Part shown: positions 23,701 to 36,100 of the stretch, piece after piece
How positions within the stretch are numbered: position 1 is the stretch's first letter
Layout of the letters: every line of letters begins with the position of its first letter
Source of the DNA: Hypomesus transpacificus
Taxonomy: Eukaryota > Chordata > Actinopteri > Osmeriformes > Osmeridae
DNA length: 64,000 nucleotides
Direction: 5' to 3'
NCBI RefSeq assembly: GCF_021917145.1
Contig: NC_061072.1
Span: 10,433,805-10,497,804, forward strand
Notes under the pieces: generated by a model
Databases searched by the model: none
What the model saw: the letters and a program-made list of their open reading frames with translations, nothing else
Told to the model about the DNA's origin: nothing
Position numbers and translations under genes: made by a program

Positions 23701-26700
23701 GCTTCTGATTATTAGCCCGACTCCCTAACCGCTCAGCCATCTGAGCCCACCATATTTCCTCTGAAAGTCTTGTGTGCCGCTCGTCCGTAGGTGAAGGTGA
23801 TCCACGTGTACGTGGATGATGTGGCCATCTCTCCAGCAGAGGGCTTCCTCATCAGGAAGGGAACAGGGAACTGCCACTTCGACTTTGCCCAGGAGATCCT
23901 CTTCTTGGACTTCCTGCAGCCTTCCAGCCCCGGCGGCCTGGACAGCACGGGGGCCGAGGACTCTGCCTACCCGTCCAAGTAAAGAGCTCACGGGGGTTGT
24001 GAATGCTGCACCTTGCTTATGACACACCCCATAGCGTTGCGCAGTGTTTTAGCATGTGTTATCTGTGTGTAAGGTAACACTTACAGAGTGTTGTGTAAGC
24101 ATGTGTTTGTTGATAGCAGGGGAGGCTGTAGAAGACAGGAGCAGGCCAGCATGGACTACGAAGCTCCCATCATGCCTTGTGGATGTATCCTTTCTGGTGT
24201 TGCACAGAAGCATCGCAAATCCTAGAGAGGCCCCTTGCAGTTACTACTGTGACAACATGATTGATTATTTTGACCGTTCTGAGTGGAAATGCTAACTAAT
24301 ACAGTATAGTCTGGGACAGTTGGTGAAAACAAAGCTTACAATTTCTGGGCTGTATGTTCCTTAACTCTTTGCCTGCCAGTCATCTTCCAGCTGCAGCTGC
24401 TGACCAGCTGGGGGGACCCCTACTACATCGGACTCAACGGCCTGGAGTTCTACGACCAGAACGATCAGAAGATCGCCCTGAGTGACAACAGTATCCTCCC
24501 AGTCAGTGTCTCTTAAACGATGTCTACCCTTTTACTCGACCAAATATCTGTCTGCCTTGAGCCTTTGTTGGCAAATTACCAACCAGTTATCCTGAATTTG
24601 CCTGTGCCACTATCTCGTTGTTTATGATCATTGACCTATGTACTTTTGTAAAGCTGTCTTGGAACTAGCTTTGGATAAAAATGTCTGCTAAATGAACAAC
24701 TGTGAATGAGCAAGGCCCTCTAGTGGTGGATGTGGGAATGGCTGCTGCAGCAGGCCCACCACACTCAAGGCGTTTCCGCCCTAAAGGCACTATCTGCCTT
24801 TACAGATGGACTTGCCTTTCCTACTAGTTGGTAGTATTTCCGTGTGTGTCCCTTGACGGTGCTTGTGTCAGACATCGCTGCATTCCCAGACAGTGTGAAC
24901 GTGCTGGACAGTGTAAAGGGTGATGTGAGGACTCCAGATAAGCTGGTAGACGGTGTTAACAGCACCCACGATGGCAGACACATGTGGTTAGCACCAGTGC
25001 TGCCTGGACTGGTAAGGACTTGTTTGTTTGTGTGTGTTCCTGAGATTTGGAGAGAAAATGTACTCAACCTACAGTCTTAACCAGTCTGGATCCGTACTTT
25101 GTATGACTTTGCCTGTTGATTCTATCCAGGTAAATCGTGTGTATGTCATATTTGATCAGCCGGTCACTGTGTCCATGATCAAACTGTGGAACTACTCCAA
25201 GACACCCCAGAGAGGGGTGAAGGAGTTTGGGGTAAGGAGCTGCCCTCTGTTCCACAACCCAGTCTAGTAGCAGGACCCTCAAGAGCTATGAGATTGCATT
25301 GAATAAGATTCCAAGACCATATATCCTAAAAATAAGTAATGCGTGTGTGTGTGTCTGCATTCAGCTGCTAGTGGACGACCTCCTGGTGTATAACGGTATT
25401 TTAAACAGCGTCAGCCAAGTGGCACGGGGCATCCTCCCCACCTGTGACCCGGTGGTGCCCTACCACACCATCCTCTTCACGGACAATGCCCACATTGCCC
25501 ACCGCGAGAGGAACACTGTCATCAGGTACACTGGTCACAGGGCTTCACACGACTCATACGATTGGCTCCGCTGCCTGTTGGGCTAAACACATGGCGATGC
25601 TGATTCATGCTAATTCACGCATGTGCGGAGATGCTCTGCTGCTTTACCATTGCCTGGCATACGTGTCCTTGTCACACAGGGACCAAAACTCTCTATACCA
25701 TCATCGGTATGAAAACAATTGGTGGTCTTATTGGGTTGAATCAGTGGATTACAATTGAATGTAGGGTCGTAAATCGTCTCTTTACCTGCGAGTTTGTGTT
25801 GAATGGAGGTGTGCTCTCTCCACTCCAGCGCTCGGAGTAGCCGCCACCTGAAACAGTGAGTAACAGAGTCCCAGTGGCCTTCAGTCTGTCAGCCCCCCTC
25901 CCTGTGGGTGTCAGCCCCCCTCCCTGTAGGTGTCAGCCCCCCTCCCTGTAGGTGTCAGCCCCCCCTCCCTGTAGGTGTCAGCCCCCCCTCCCTGTAGGTG
26001 TCAGCCCCCCCTCCCTGTGGGTGTCAGCCCCCCCTCCCTGTGGGTGTCAGCCCCCCCTCCCTGTAGGTGTCAGCCCCCCCTCCCTGTAGGTGTCAGCCCC
26101 CCCTCCCTGTGGGTGTCAGCCCCCCCTCCCTGTAGGTGTCAGCCCCCCTCCCTGTAGGTGTCAGCCCCCCTCCCTGTGGATGTCAGCCCCCCTCCCTGTA
26201 GGTGTCAGCCCCCCTCCCTGTGGGTGTCAGCCCCCCCTCCCTGTGGGTGTCAGCCCCCCCTCCCTGTAGGTGTCAGCCCCCCTCCCTGTAGGTGTCAGCC
26301 CCCCTCCCTGTAGGTGTCAGCCCCCCTCCCTGTGGATGTCAGCCCCCCTCCCTGTAGGTGTCAGCCCCCCTCCCTGTGGGTGTCAGCCCCCCCTCCCTGT
26401 GGGTGTCAGCCCCCCCTCCCTGTAGGTGTCAGCCCCCCTCCCTGTAGGTGATCCTCATCGTACAACAGTTTCGCTTCGACCGCCCAGACATCCCCACATT
26501 CACATTCCACAGCTTTGCTTCTAGAACCCAGTTCTACTAAACCCACCGACCACATTGCCTCTTTCCATCTCTATTCCTCCCCCGGTTGTAGGAGTCGAGA
26601 CTCTGGTCCCCTGCACTCCCTGCTTCACTGTGTGACCATAGCTTCTACTGTACCGTGCTCCAGCATGCTCCTGTCCAACATTCACACACTCACATCCCTC

Positions 26701-27022
26701 CTTCTCCTTTCTCTGTACTGCAGCAACTATGTGGAGGACCAGGATGTGAAGATGACCAATGAAAATCAAATCGTCCATCACAACAAGAAGAAGCAAACGG
26801 CTGATCCAGGTATGTTCGAGACTTAAGCTAAGCTGTGGATGATATGTCGCTCTTGTCCATCAGTCTAATCCTAAGAAGGAAAAAAAGACTCTTGGAACAA
26901 AATAACTTACTTGGTCTTCAACCATTGCACAAAGTTTCAAACATTAATTTTCCCATCATGCAGCTCTTCGACCTAAAACCTGCATGACGGACCCAGGCAA
27001 GCTGGGAAAGAGGAGGTACTGA
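12848..27022 (+). CDS. katnip: Katanin-interacting protein (KATNIP / KIAA0556)
   Basis: KATNIP binds katanin and microtubules at the ciliary base; loss causes Joubert syndrome in human. Coding exons: 12848-12859, 13994-14082, 14394-14569, 14830-14951, 15045-15146, 15325-15459, 15798-16056, 16284-16415, 16569-16726, 17002-17108, 17555-17651, 17772-17981, 18131-18268, 19198-20062, 21028-21789, 22176-22402, 22540-22618, 22770-22947, 23079-23244, 23791-23978, 24120-24184, 24380-24490, 24872-25011, 25130-25231, 25365-25525, 26724-26809 and 26964-27022. All phases close, giving 1,641 residues; human has 1,618. Four copies of a DUF4457-type module are visible ([15 protein letters not shown] ... WNYNK ... 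RGVKE). The ending [10 protein letters not shown] matches human. The start (MDQE in a four-codon exon) is the least certain part. An acceptor at 12747 opens that exon, leaving about 100 bases of 5' UTR. Confidence 0.93.
13925..13990. repeat. TG microsatellite at the katnip exon 2 acceptor
   Basis: TG dinucleotides with a short ATATGCATGC centre run directly into GAAG, the inferred 3' splice site at 13993. There is no ordinary pyrimidine tract, so the repeat itself supplies the uridine-rich signal. Confidence 0.8.
20715..20761. repeat. CA and GA microsatellite
   Basis: About 18 CA units are followed by five GA units, inside the katnip intron before the exon at 21028. A smaller CA run lies at about 18668-18690 in an earlier intron. 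Confidence 0.9.
22978..23036. repeat. CT microsatellite in a katnip intron
   Basis: Pyrimidine-rich CTCTCTCTGT repeats fill much of the 131-base intron between exons 22770-22947 and 23079-23244. Confidence 0.85.
23305..23345 (-). repeat. SINE tail fragment, reversed
   Basis: The stretch around GAGCAGACGCTGTCATCC and AAGCGAC is the reverse complement of the fish SINE tail. It is truncated, begins about 60 bases after a katnip donor and is followed at once by a short inverted repeat. Confidence 0.55.
23360..23400. repeat. Inverted repeat, 14-base perfect arms
   Basis: The arm ACAGATGTAGGACA at 23360-23373 is exactly complementary to TGTCCTACATCTGT at 23387-23400, with a 13-base loop. In the katnip pre-mRNA it would form a hairpin. 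It is shorter than a usual microRNA precursor. Confidence 0.8.
23562..23755 (-). repeat. tRNA-Leu-like SINE in a katnip intron
   Basis: On the minus strand the element starts with the A box TGGCTGAGCGGTTAGG and the B box GGTTTGATTCCC. It continues through the body CCTTGGGCAAGGCACTTCACCC and ends in the tail AAGAGCGTCTGCTAAATGAC. It lies just before the exon at 23791 and is the same family as the copy at 60949-61140. Confidence 0.88.
24598..24700 (+). repeat. Degraded SINE 3' part in a katnip intron
   Basis: The text around TTGACCTATGTACTTTTGTAAAGC, then TTTGGATAAAAATGTCTGCTAAATGAAC, matches the 3' body and tail of widespread fish SINEs. No tRNA-like head is present. Confidence 0.6.
25888..26450. 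repeat. Minisatellite, about 25 copies of a 22-23-base unit
   Basis: The unit is GTCAGCCCCCCTCCCTGTAGGT, with six or seven Cs in the first C run and TGTAGGT, TGTGGGT or TGTGGAT as end variants. The array fills about half of the 1.2-kb katnip intron between exons 25365-25525 and 26724-26809. Variants of one kind come in blocks, as expected from unequal exchange. The open frame inside it is a by-product of the repeat. Confidence 0.95.
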
Positions 27023-29007
27023 GTCCGACAGAAGGAGAGGCCGACTGGTAGAATTGGAGCCAGATACGTGTGGGAGAGAGGAAACAGAAGTGAAGAGAGG
27101 AAGGTTGACTGACCAACTCTGCTCAAAATCACTCAGGGGCTTTTGTTGCCAAGCCCTGACTGAAAAAGTCCCCCCACCATGACGCCACACCATAGTGGAG
27201 TGCATCTTCGTGACACGACATGTGTGTCAACCAAAGCTGCTGTTCAAGAGACAGGGCTTGTACAGAAGCACAAGGTTTATATGCACCCACAGGATTGACC
27301 CTCCACTTTCTGGTTGGACCGGTCCCCATCCATCCTATGTAGATAACCACATATTCTTATACAGGTCCTGTATGCACTGTAGTCCCTGTAGTGTTAAAGG
27401 TTCTCTCCACAGTGTCAGGGTCAACCTACATGGCTGCTACTGGACCTATCCGTGCCTAGTCCTACTCTATGGCTGCTCCCTGCGTGATATAGTACTGCTG
27501 TGTATTCATGCTGCTCATGGTGTACAGCTGGTCAAGGGGAAAGAGAAGCCCAGGAGACGTGTTTTGCTCACACAGTTTATACATGTATTGTACGGATAAA
27601 TAGGCTAAAGGGTTATATATTTAATGTCTGTCTTTACTGTCCCTAAAGACCCTGTCTTTACGTCATTACTCCCCCACAAGTCTGAATGCTATGCAGTTAA
27701 AGTTAGTATTTCCACCTGTCTATTATAACTCAGTTGGGTTTTGTTGAGGCAAATTAGGTTTTGACACTTGGGAGAGCTTTTGTGTTGAGCTTAGAAAAGC
27801 ATCTCAGTTGGATCCATAAATGAGTCAGGATATGTTCCAAGTTCACATCTTCACACACACAATACACTTGATTCTTCAAAAGCAAAACACAGAAACTACA
27901 ACTGCTTCTTAGATGTAAGTCTATATATTTTCAAGTAATGTATTGGTCAATGTTTTTGCTAACCTCTGAGTAGAAAGACTAGTTTGATAACTAAGTGACC
28001 TTTATTAAAGCTGTTTGATATTGAAAGGTCTTTTTGACACACCTGCTGATAAAAAAAATTATTTAAAAAAAGTAATTTGCTAACGTAGGAAGGAAAGTTA
28101 TAACCTAAACTGGCTGGATTAGGTTTAAAGTCACCTAACAATGTTACCTAACAGAAACAACGAATATGCAAATACTGACTATATACCTCAAAAAAAGTGA
28201 ATACATTTAAAAAAGGGATGAATACTCATTAAAACATTGTTCTACATTAAATGTTTAAATATATTTCTGATGTTGTAAAAGCTATTATATAGTAGTATTT
28301 TGTTGCATGTACAGTAAAAGTAATCCCTGAGGCTAAACTTGTTTTAGATCTGATTCTTTGTTAGGCCACAATATAGGCTATTATCCTATACACTGTAATC
28401 TCCTATATATATCTATATATGACAAAGGGAATTACATGGTTTTCAAAATGCAGTTTTATGTATTTGATTTAAATGAGTCTGCAAAAGTGGGTTTAACAGT
28501 GAACCTCAGTCCTGCTTTTAGTGGTGGTAGCTAGTTCTGTAAACTTATAATATATACATTATTTTTTTTATCTTGTTAATCAAGTATATATTATTCTATG
28601 GTAAGTATATTTAATTCAATAAAATGATGTTTTTAAAAACGTTTTGATTGTTTATTTTGATAGCATGAGCACTATGACCAAGATCATGTGATGTCCTTAT
28701 TTGACCTGCTGGTGAATGAATGTTGGAGTTAAACCACTGCTCTTTTCTTTGCCTCAATGTTTCTTAACCTGGTCTGAATAATTGATGATCTTTAAAAACA
28801 CACAGACACTTCAGCTCCATAAATATCGCCTGAGACATTTAATGCCATACATAAATTATTTTTTCTGTAAAGGAATGACTTCAATTATATTCTGCTCCCA
28901 TTTCAGAGGGGCAGTAGAGGAGAGGTAGAGGAGGCCTGTCCATACCTCTCAAACAAACATTTAGCAGTGAAGACAACTTCTCTTTGAGACTGTCTTTGGA
29001 GATGTGT
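27023..29007. other. katnip and cox6b 3' regions, no further gene
   Basis: After the katnip stop the sequence is non-coding and grows AT-rich. AATAAA at 28618-28623 is a good end for the katnip transcript and implies a 3' UTR of about 1.6 kb. From the other side, TTTAAT at about 28839-28844 (ATTAAA on the minus strand) may end cox6b. The two genes are tail to tail. Confidence 0.55.
28618..28623 (+). terminator. Polyadenylation signal, probable end of katnip
   Basis: AATAAA in a strongly AT-rich stretch, followed by a GT-rich segment (TTTTGATTGTTTATTTTG). It is the clearest plus-strand signal between katnip and cox6b. Confidence 0.5.
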
Positions 29008-30077
29008 TTAGATCTTCCCTGGGAAGGTTCCCTCATCTCTCTGGTCGTCCCATTTCTGGACCTGGGGGACAAATGGGTAAGAGACACGCATGACTCCAGT
29101 TGCTGCCAACTGCCTCTTCAGTTGTTGCCAATTTCCCACCATGTCATATTTTCTACCCAGCATCCCTGGGGCCTGAATGGGCCAGAATAAGATAAGCCCC
29201 ATGACAAGCCTCACAGGGTGGGAACCAGAGAAACACTGACAAGGAGCAGATGTTCTATGGCCAACCCACCATGCTCAGAAGTATTCAAATGTGTTTGTGA
29301 GCAATCCACTCTATACAGTTATCAGTTAAACAGTTATGTTCTAACTAACACAATGGCATATGTGAAATGCCATCACAACCAAACCCTTAGTCATGCATAG
29401 TTTGACTCTTCAGGTCTTGTCTTATCAATACTTTCAAAAGTCTTGTTTATTACACTTATGAAATTGAAGATGATTAAACAGTTTATAGTTGCATAAACAT
29501 TTACCCAAGACATGGGGCAGAGTGACTTGTAGACCCTCTTATACCAGTCACATGGGGCGTTGTCCACTCCTTTGGTGTCCAGCGATTTTTGACAGCGATG
29601 AAAATCTATAAATATACATAGCAATCACAATGATGAAACAAGCCTGACTGCCATTGCGTGTTTGGTCAGAGGCAGCTTGGGGTCTTCTCCACAAAAAGAC
29701 AATGGGTTAATCCCCATTTACAGTCGATCACCAAAATTAGATTACTTGCCATAAAGGTGTCAAGACAAAAGAGGTCATACTCTTTTAACTAAAACCCAGA
29801 GGGGGGTAGAATTGAAATGACAGGCCTCCATAAGGACATGACCTACATACACAATTAAAATGAATCTACAGATTGATATTGAATTAAATCATAACAGTCG
29901 ATTATTCTTTGTATGGTTAATAATGATTAAACTACTCACAGCCCTTGCATGACCTTGATCTCTAGACTTACCTAGATAGTTGGCCCAACAGTTCTTCGTC
30001 TGATTTTGGTTAGGGAATCTGGCATCGAAAGGTGCAGTCCGGTATTGCTCAAGCTTAGTTTGAATTTCCTCAGCCAT
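29008..30077 (-). CDS. cox6b1: Cytochrome c oxidase subunit 6B
   Basis: Nuclear-encoded subunit of respiratory complex IV on the intermembrane-space side of the mitochondrial inner membrane, where it bridges the two monomers. Coding exons in transcription order are 30077-29972, 29605-29505 and 29061-29008 (TAA), giving 86 residues, the same as human COX6B1. The four cysteines form the twin motif: C30-X9-C40 and C54-X10-C65. The start [26 protein letters not shown] and the end [10 protein letters not shown] match the family. A donor at 30688 and a GC-rich patch near 30760-30840 mark the likely non-coding first exon and promoter. The choice between the B1 and B2 isoforms rests on overall likeness and is less certain. 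Confidence 0.93.
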
Positions 30078-30088
30078 TTTCAGTTCTG

Positions 30089-33000
30089 TTAGGAAGACAT
30101 GCTTAACTGATAAGAGGATGCAAGAAAATCCGTCTTACTGTCACATTAGCACACAAAAAACAGTCTCAGTCACCTGTACGAGGGTGGTTTAGCATAAACT
30201 ATGTCCATGATTAGCATGCTTGTAACATTTTCACTTGTCAACAAAATATCCTAATTATATCGATTACCTGCTTCACGTATTAATTATCTGACGAAAGGGT
30301 AAGCTATCGACGCCGACAAAAATGCGCAGCGGAGAAAAGCCGATAGAAAAATTGTAGGCTAGGATCTTGGTTGAATGTCCATCTCACAGAATATTCAAGA
30401 CATTTATTTTTACCTGATGTCCTATATAAATAGCCCGACTGATTTTTTAGTCTAGTTTTTAGTTTAATCTAACAAATATTCGACAGTTATTGTCAAATTA
30501 CAAATTCCTGATGCCATCTAACCTGTGAATTTAATTCGATTTAAAAAAAATATATTACCAGGTAGCCTGTTACTGTAGTTAGCCTCTGTACTGTAGAGAA
30601 GCACTTTAGGCTTACTGGTGCAAAATGTGGTTTCATATAAAGGAAGCTGATAAAGAACCAAAAGTCGTTTATTACAATTTCAACTTACCTTTATCCACAC
30701 GAAGCACATGTACTATATTTAAAAGAAAAATCAGACATATATGTTCTTACGTTGAAGCTGCTGGCGCCTCGCCCTTACAAAATACTTTCTTCCTGCAGAT
30801 GAAACTTGGGTTCGTTCCACTGATGAGCGTGCGCTCTTCGCGCCTCAGTTTATAACAGTTGTAGTCGTGCAGTCCTATCAAAACGGTATGGCAGACCCAC
30901 GTCACATTGGCTATGATATTAGCCTACAGTAAGGTCATGCAAGTACAAATTCCCTGTAGTACTAAGTTAGACAAACCATCAAAGGGACACATTTGATCAT
31001 TACCCCAAATGTTTGTTTTTGGAATAATGATAGCTAATTGATGTTAAATCCTAAACTGTTACGGAAGTATTCTGCGCTGTAGTTAGTTATTATTCGAAGC
31101 CTATTGGGTAACACAACATATATTTATTAATGAATTGAAATAGAAATACATTTAGAACAACAACAAAAAAAGTTACGTTATAGCCTCATATCGACAGTCG
31201 GGTGGACTGCTCAATGAGGTGAAGAGGCAGTACCATTTCCAAACCGAATTTACATTTTACATTTACATTCTGTAGCCTATCACCGGGTCAAGCGGGGAAT
31301 GTATAGGTTTAGCTATAGCCCAACTGGGTGGTTCAGTTTAGCGACATAGTTTGGAATAACAGTTCTGCCCTTCGTGCTGCCTCCGTTATTAAAACAGTGC
31401 AGTCGTGTGTGAACGTTCATTCATAAAGCACACCATGGGGTGCTCGTTCTAGATATATTTTACCACTATGAAGCTTTTATATGATTACAAGCAGGAGTGC
31501 ACAGCCTAATCTCCAATCGAATCTCCAATTGAACCACCCAAAAATCATCAGCATACGCAGATGTCTTACAGACGTCTGTCTCCACCTGCAGACATCCTTT
31601 CCCAATCCTATCCAGCACAGGTGTAGCCTGTGGGGCGCGCAAATTCAACCACATGCCGAGTGGGGTCCGGTTTCATCTGTGCCCAAATTATTTTCTGTTA
31701 TGTGGGTTAGCATGGTGTAGCCTATATCCACTTCACGTCATAGTAAATTGATCACCCATTGCAACATGCAATAGTACTTAACAACCAGAGAGATACGTGA
31801 CCAAAACCTCGTACTGCCTTCCCTAGCCTTGGTAAATTATTATCTGCGCACGTGACCAACCCATTGCTTGGCATGGATGTACTTTAAATCCTGCGTATGA
31901 GCATGCCCAGAGCCTGCCTACTGTCGAGACGTGAGTGACCCCAACCATAACCCACATTTTACATGTCGGTCTAACCTGCGCCGGCAATTGATTTTTTTAA
32001 ACCAAAAGAAACCATTCTTTCACTGCTACGTCAACTAAGATTTAAATCAAACAAAACGTGTCGTTTCAAAAGTACATTGATTTATTATATTATTACATAT
32101 TTAAACATCAACAACATCAAAAGACAGAAAACCAGCTCAATAGAAGGCCTGTTCTACAGGTTAAATATATATTATTTATTAAGGCAAATACACAAACCCG
32201 TTTCCCAAACAGCATCGTTTAAAGGTATCTTATAACACGAGTATGAACACATACCGTAGTACCCACTGTATCAAGCATCTTCACACAATTCAGTTTTGAT
32301 CCCTTATATTAATAATCTTTAGTTCTAAGAAAAAAAGACAACTACTCAGGCCGCACCTACTATTGCGACTTGGAGGGGTACAGTACCATCTACTGGTTCA
32401 ATCTGATGGTGGTCTACAGTATGTCTGGGTTATAATATTGCTAGTGTATATAAAAGCAGTACCAGTAAAAAAGCGGTTTTGAACTACAGCAATCAAGGGC
32501 AACATAGCAGCTCTCATTTATGTTCAAAACACAGATAAGCCTCTTTAAAAGTCTTCACAGTACCCGTCATAAAAATAAAACGCTATAGGCTGCAGTATGG
32601 TAACTCAACTACTGCGCATCTAGTTAAGTGTTCTGATGATGACCTGCTGCCTTTAGAAAATATTGTTTATACTGTTGGCAAACTCAAGCTCTTGTCGAGG
32701 CTAGTTCAATTGTGCGCTAAGATAAACAACCTTGAGCTTGAGCAATGCTCAAAAGTGCTTTTCATCCTTATCATGACCACAATCTTTCTATAATGTAAAG
32801 TAGGCTTTAGTTTTGATTGTCAAGAGACAAGCAGGTGGTATTATCAGCAGTGGATGGACCTAATGACAGTAAAATGTCTGTCAGATAGCTTGGGCTCCAG
32901 TCAGTCTCAAGCAAACCCATGGACAGTAAACGTCACACACAAGGGGTCAAGGGATGATTTGGGTACAGCAATTCGATTCGGTTCTCAGCACTGAGGCTAC

Positions 33001-33118
33001 AACAGCTACTGTTGTCCACACTTTGGTGGACTGTGTAAAGTTGACAGAGCTATGGTAAACATTTTGGTTATCAGCAGGAAATATGCATAGGAAGGTTGTT
33101 GTGGTAACAGCCTCTGTG
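30089..33118. other. cox6b upstream region and fam234a 3' UTR
   Basis: No coding exon is seen. About 30689-30860 looks like the cox6b first exon and promoter. From 30900 to 32000 there is only low-complexity and unique non-coding sequence, with two ACGTGACC sites near 31794 and 31848 (the second is CACGTG). About 32080-33118 reads as the long 3' UTR of fam234a on the minus strand, with TTTATT at 32081-32086 (AATAAA) as a possible end. Confidence 0.5.
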
Positions 33119-36100
33119 TCACTCATCACTGAAGCGCAGTCTGTTGAAGGCTTCTAGGATCTCCTCGTTACTCTTACTGCTGCCGCCAGCGCCTATGCGG
33201 AGGACTCGGCTCTCTGGAACATCCTGTTTCAGCTTGCGCTTCCTAAGGACCACTGTGCCTTCCTCCCCTTCGCTCTGCGGCCCCGTCAGCAGGATGTAGC
33301 AGGCGTGGCGCCCCTTCTCCAGCAGGGTGGCTGGGAAAGCGAAACAAACACACACAACAAATCGTTTAAAGGCCATCGTATCAACTCCAGTTTGTTGAGA
33401 GACAGCTTTATCTGGTCCACACTATCCATGTTTAACCAGTAGTCTTATAACTCACCTTTAAATGCAATGATGTGGTCCCTGATATTGTTCTTCTCCAGCA
33501 GGACTTTGGAATAATCTGGGTGGAGCATGTAGGAACGGTGTTCCTCACCCAAAGAATTCTTAAGGAAAATAAATAAATAAAACTAAGAATCTGCAGAACC
33601 TATCTAGACACAAGCGCCGTAATTAAGAACAAATGAGTTTGAGAAGATGAATGACAACCGGCTGATGAGTGATAGAGCAGATGAATCATGCAGGGCGTGT
33701 GGCTGGGTTAATATTCTTACTGAGGAGTTGGTCTCCGAAGGCATCCCCCCCCAGAACATGAAGACAGAGAAGTAGTTGATGGTGTTGACTGAGGCTGGTC
33801 TGGGGGAATTGGGGCTGGCTAGCAGGTTGACCTCCCACAGAATGCCACCTGTCTGCCCATCTAGTATCACCACCTAACATATAAACACACACACACAGTG
33901 CCAGATGTGTCACATCCAACCAAAAAAGGAGTGACACGTAAAACACTACACTCAGTTACTAGTTTATTCCAAAACCAACATAACAGTACTACTACTACCT
34001 AGTGCATTAGTGAAATAGATTAGGAATTGTTATTATGGTATGGCAGGTGTGAGAGTATTCCTTCTTTGTAACTTACCCTTTTCGTGCCATTGCCATTATC
34101 CTCCTCAATCACAAAGTCAAGCTTTCCATCTTTGTTGAAGTGTCCAAAAGAAGGTTCACTAAGGACATACAAGAAATTCTCAAAAACCTCAAGACAAATA
34201 TTACAATTTGCATTATATCAGAATAATATAGACAAAAACAGGCCTCATATTATTTTGTTTTTAAAGTATTAGTATAGTGCACTCCGAAAACCTAACATTT
34301 AGCTAAAGTGATGTTTTTGTGTGGTTTTAGTTACCTCAGGACAGTGCTGGTGTTGACTGTCCACAGTGGGACCCTACTGTTTCCGTCAACGAGTACCACT
34401 GCATCTCCAGTCAACAGCAGCAGGTTCGATGCGCTATCTGTCTTCTTTGTCCTCAACACATGTCTCAATGAGTCAGACCTGCAGAGCAAGGAACGCCTCT
34501 CTCAAAACAACACTATCTTTTGACCCAGTAAATGGACCACAGGGTTTAAAAAAACTGTTGACCTAAGTCAATAGAGAACAACAAACGTTAGCCCTCACTT
34601 ACTCATAGACTGGTACAAGGCCAGTGATGGGATCAGCTTTTGATTCCCAATTTTGGTCTTTCTTAAGGTTAGCCTCTGCACCTGCTTTAGCTTTAGCTAC
34701 AATCCTCCACAGAGCCAAACCGTATAAGCCAAATTCTGTGGAGGGACAGAATATAGAACACCAGTTAACAAGCTATTGTTTTGTATTGAATTATTGGATC
34801 TCACTCTCAACAATACCAATATAGCAAGGTCATAAAAGACCCTAAAATAAATGTACTATTGTAGGGGTAATCGTCACTGCAATTTGCAAGGTCTATCAAT
34901 AGATAGTGTCACCGTAGGTTGATATCAAAGCATGGATCAGGATCAATGTCAGTCATTGGATTAAACAATAGAGAGAAATAAGACCAAGTTGGCTCGGGTG
35001 AACAATGCCTTGATGCAGAGCATTACCTTTCTGAAGAAGTACATAGTGGGAGCCTTTAGTAGTTGGGTGCAGGAGATGCTTGGCTGTCTCAGAAGTGTCC
35101 AGAACCACTTCTGACCCAATCTGTACCCCTGTCTTTCCTGACAGAAACACGAGCTGTGTCTGTCAAAATAAGAGGGAGCCACTTGACTTCTGCCGGTAAG
35201 AATTCTATCTGTAATTTTCACAAGGATTTTCTTCTCAAGGACACAGAGGAATTCCATTGCTTTTTGTGGTCAGCCTAGTTTAGTTTGAACAAATAATTGT
35301 TTAGTGAATGCTAGAATCTGTTAGTCATTTAGATCATTACACATCACATAACACAGACATGGGGTACCCAATCCTAGATAATCTTCCAGCCTTACGGCCA
35401 TCTGAGAAGTGGTAAACCGATGATGCCAATGAAGTTTACCTGCAGTGGGCCTGGTGCCACCAGAGCTACGTCACTGTTCCCATCACCATCCAGGTCTGGA
35501 ACACTAAGAACTGGGAGGGTGCAGGTCAGGCCTGGGGGCTGGGGCCGATGCCACACAATCTTTCCTGGAAAGAGACACCATCATCACATCATTAAGAATT
35601 GTTCATATACATGTTAGCTCAGATAAAGTAGGATTAGTATTGTGTATGTAGAAATTATGATTTAGAACCATATAGGTTTTAGGTTAGACCGGAATCAGTA
35701 GAGAGCTGCAGGACCAATAATTCCAATGTCCCTGTACTTATACCAAATGGCAAATAAACTTGAAACGTTATCAAGACAGAAAATAATGTCAGTCAGTCAC
35801 CTTCGTATTTGTCTATGGCCGTGAGTTGATCAGCGTGTGACAGCAGACAGCCGCTGTCTGTGCCTCCCAGTCCCTTCAGACCACACTGGGCCCACTGGAA
35901 GTCCGGGGCCAGGGGACGCTCCCACAGGGTCTTCCCATTTGTCCCTGCCACCGCTGACACAAACACACAGGGCGTGGGCAGGCCTGGAGGACACACAAGG
36001 AACAATCTTAATCCCAGGCAAGTGTAAACGGTGTTAACCAATGAAACTCACTCCTCAGGTATGTAATGGGCCACCCGCGTCCACAAATAGCTAGCTTTTA

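Noticed and set aside
25975-26157. Open frame with repeated [16 protein letters not shown] text
   Set aside because: It is a product of the 22-23-base minisatellite, with no start context and no conserved flanks.
30900-32000. A possible extra gene between cox6b and fam234a
   Set aside because: Open frames are short, lack splice-compatible neighbours and match nothing; two CGTGACC sites alone do not make a gene.
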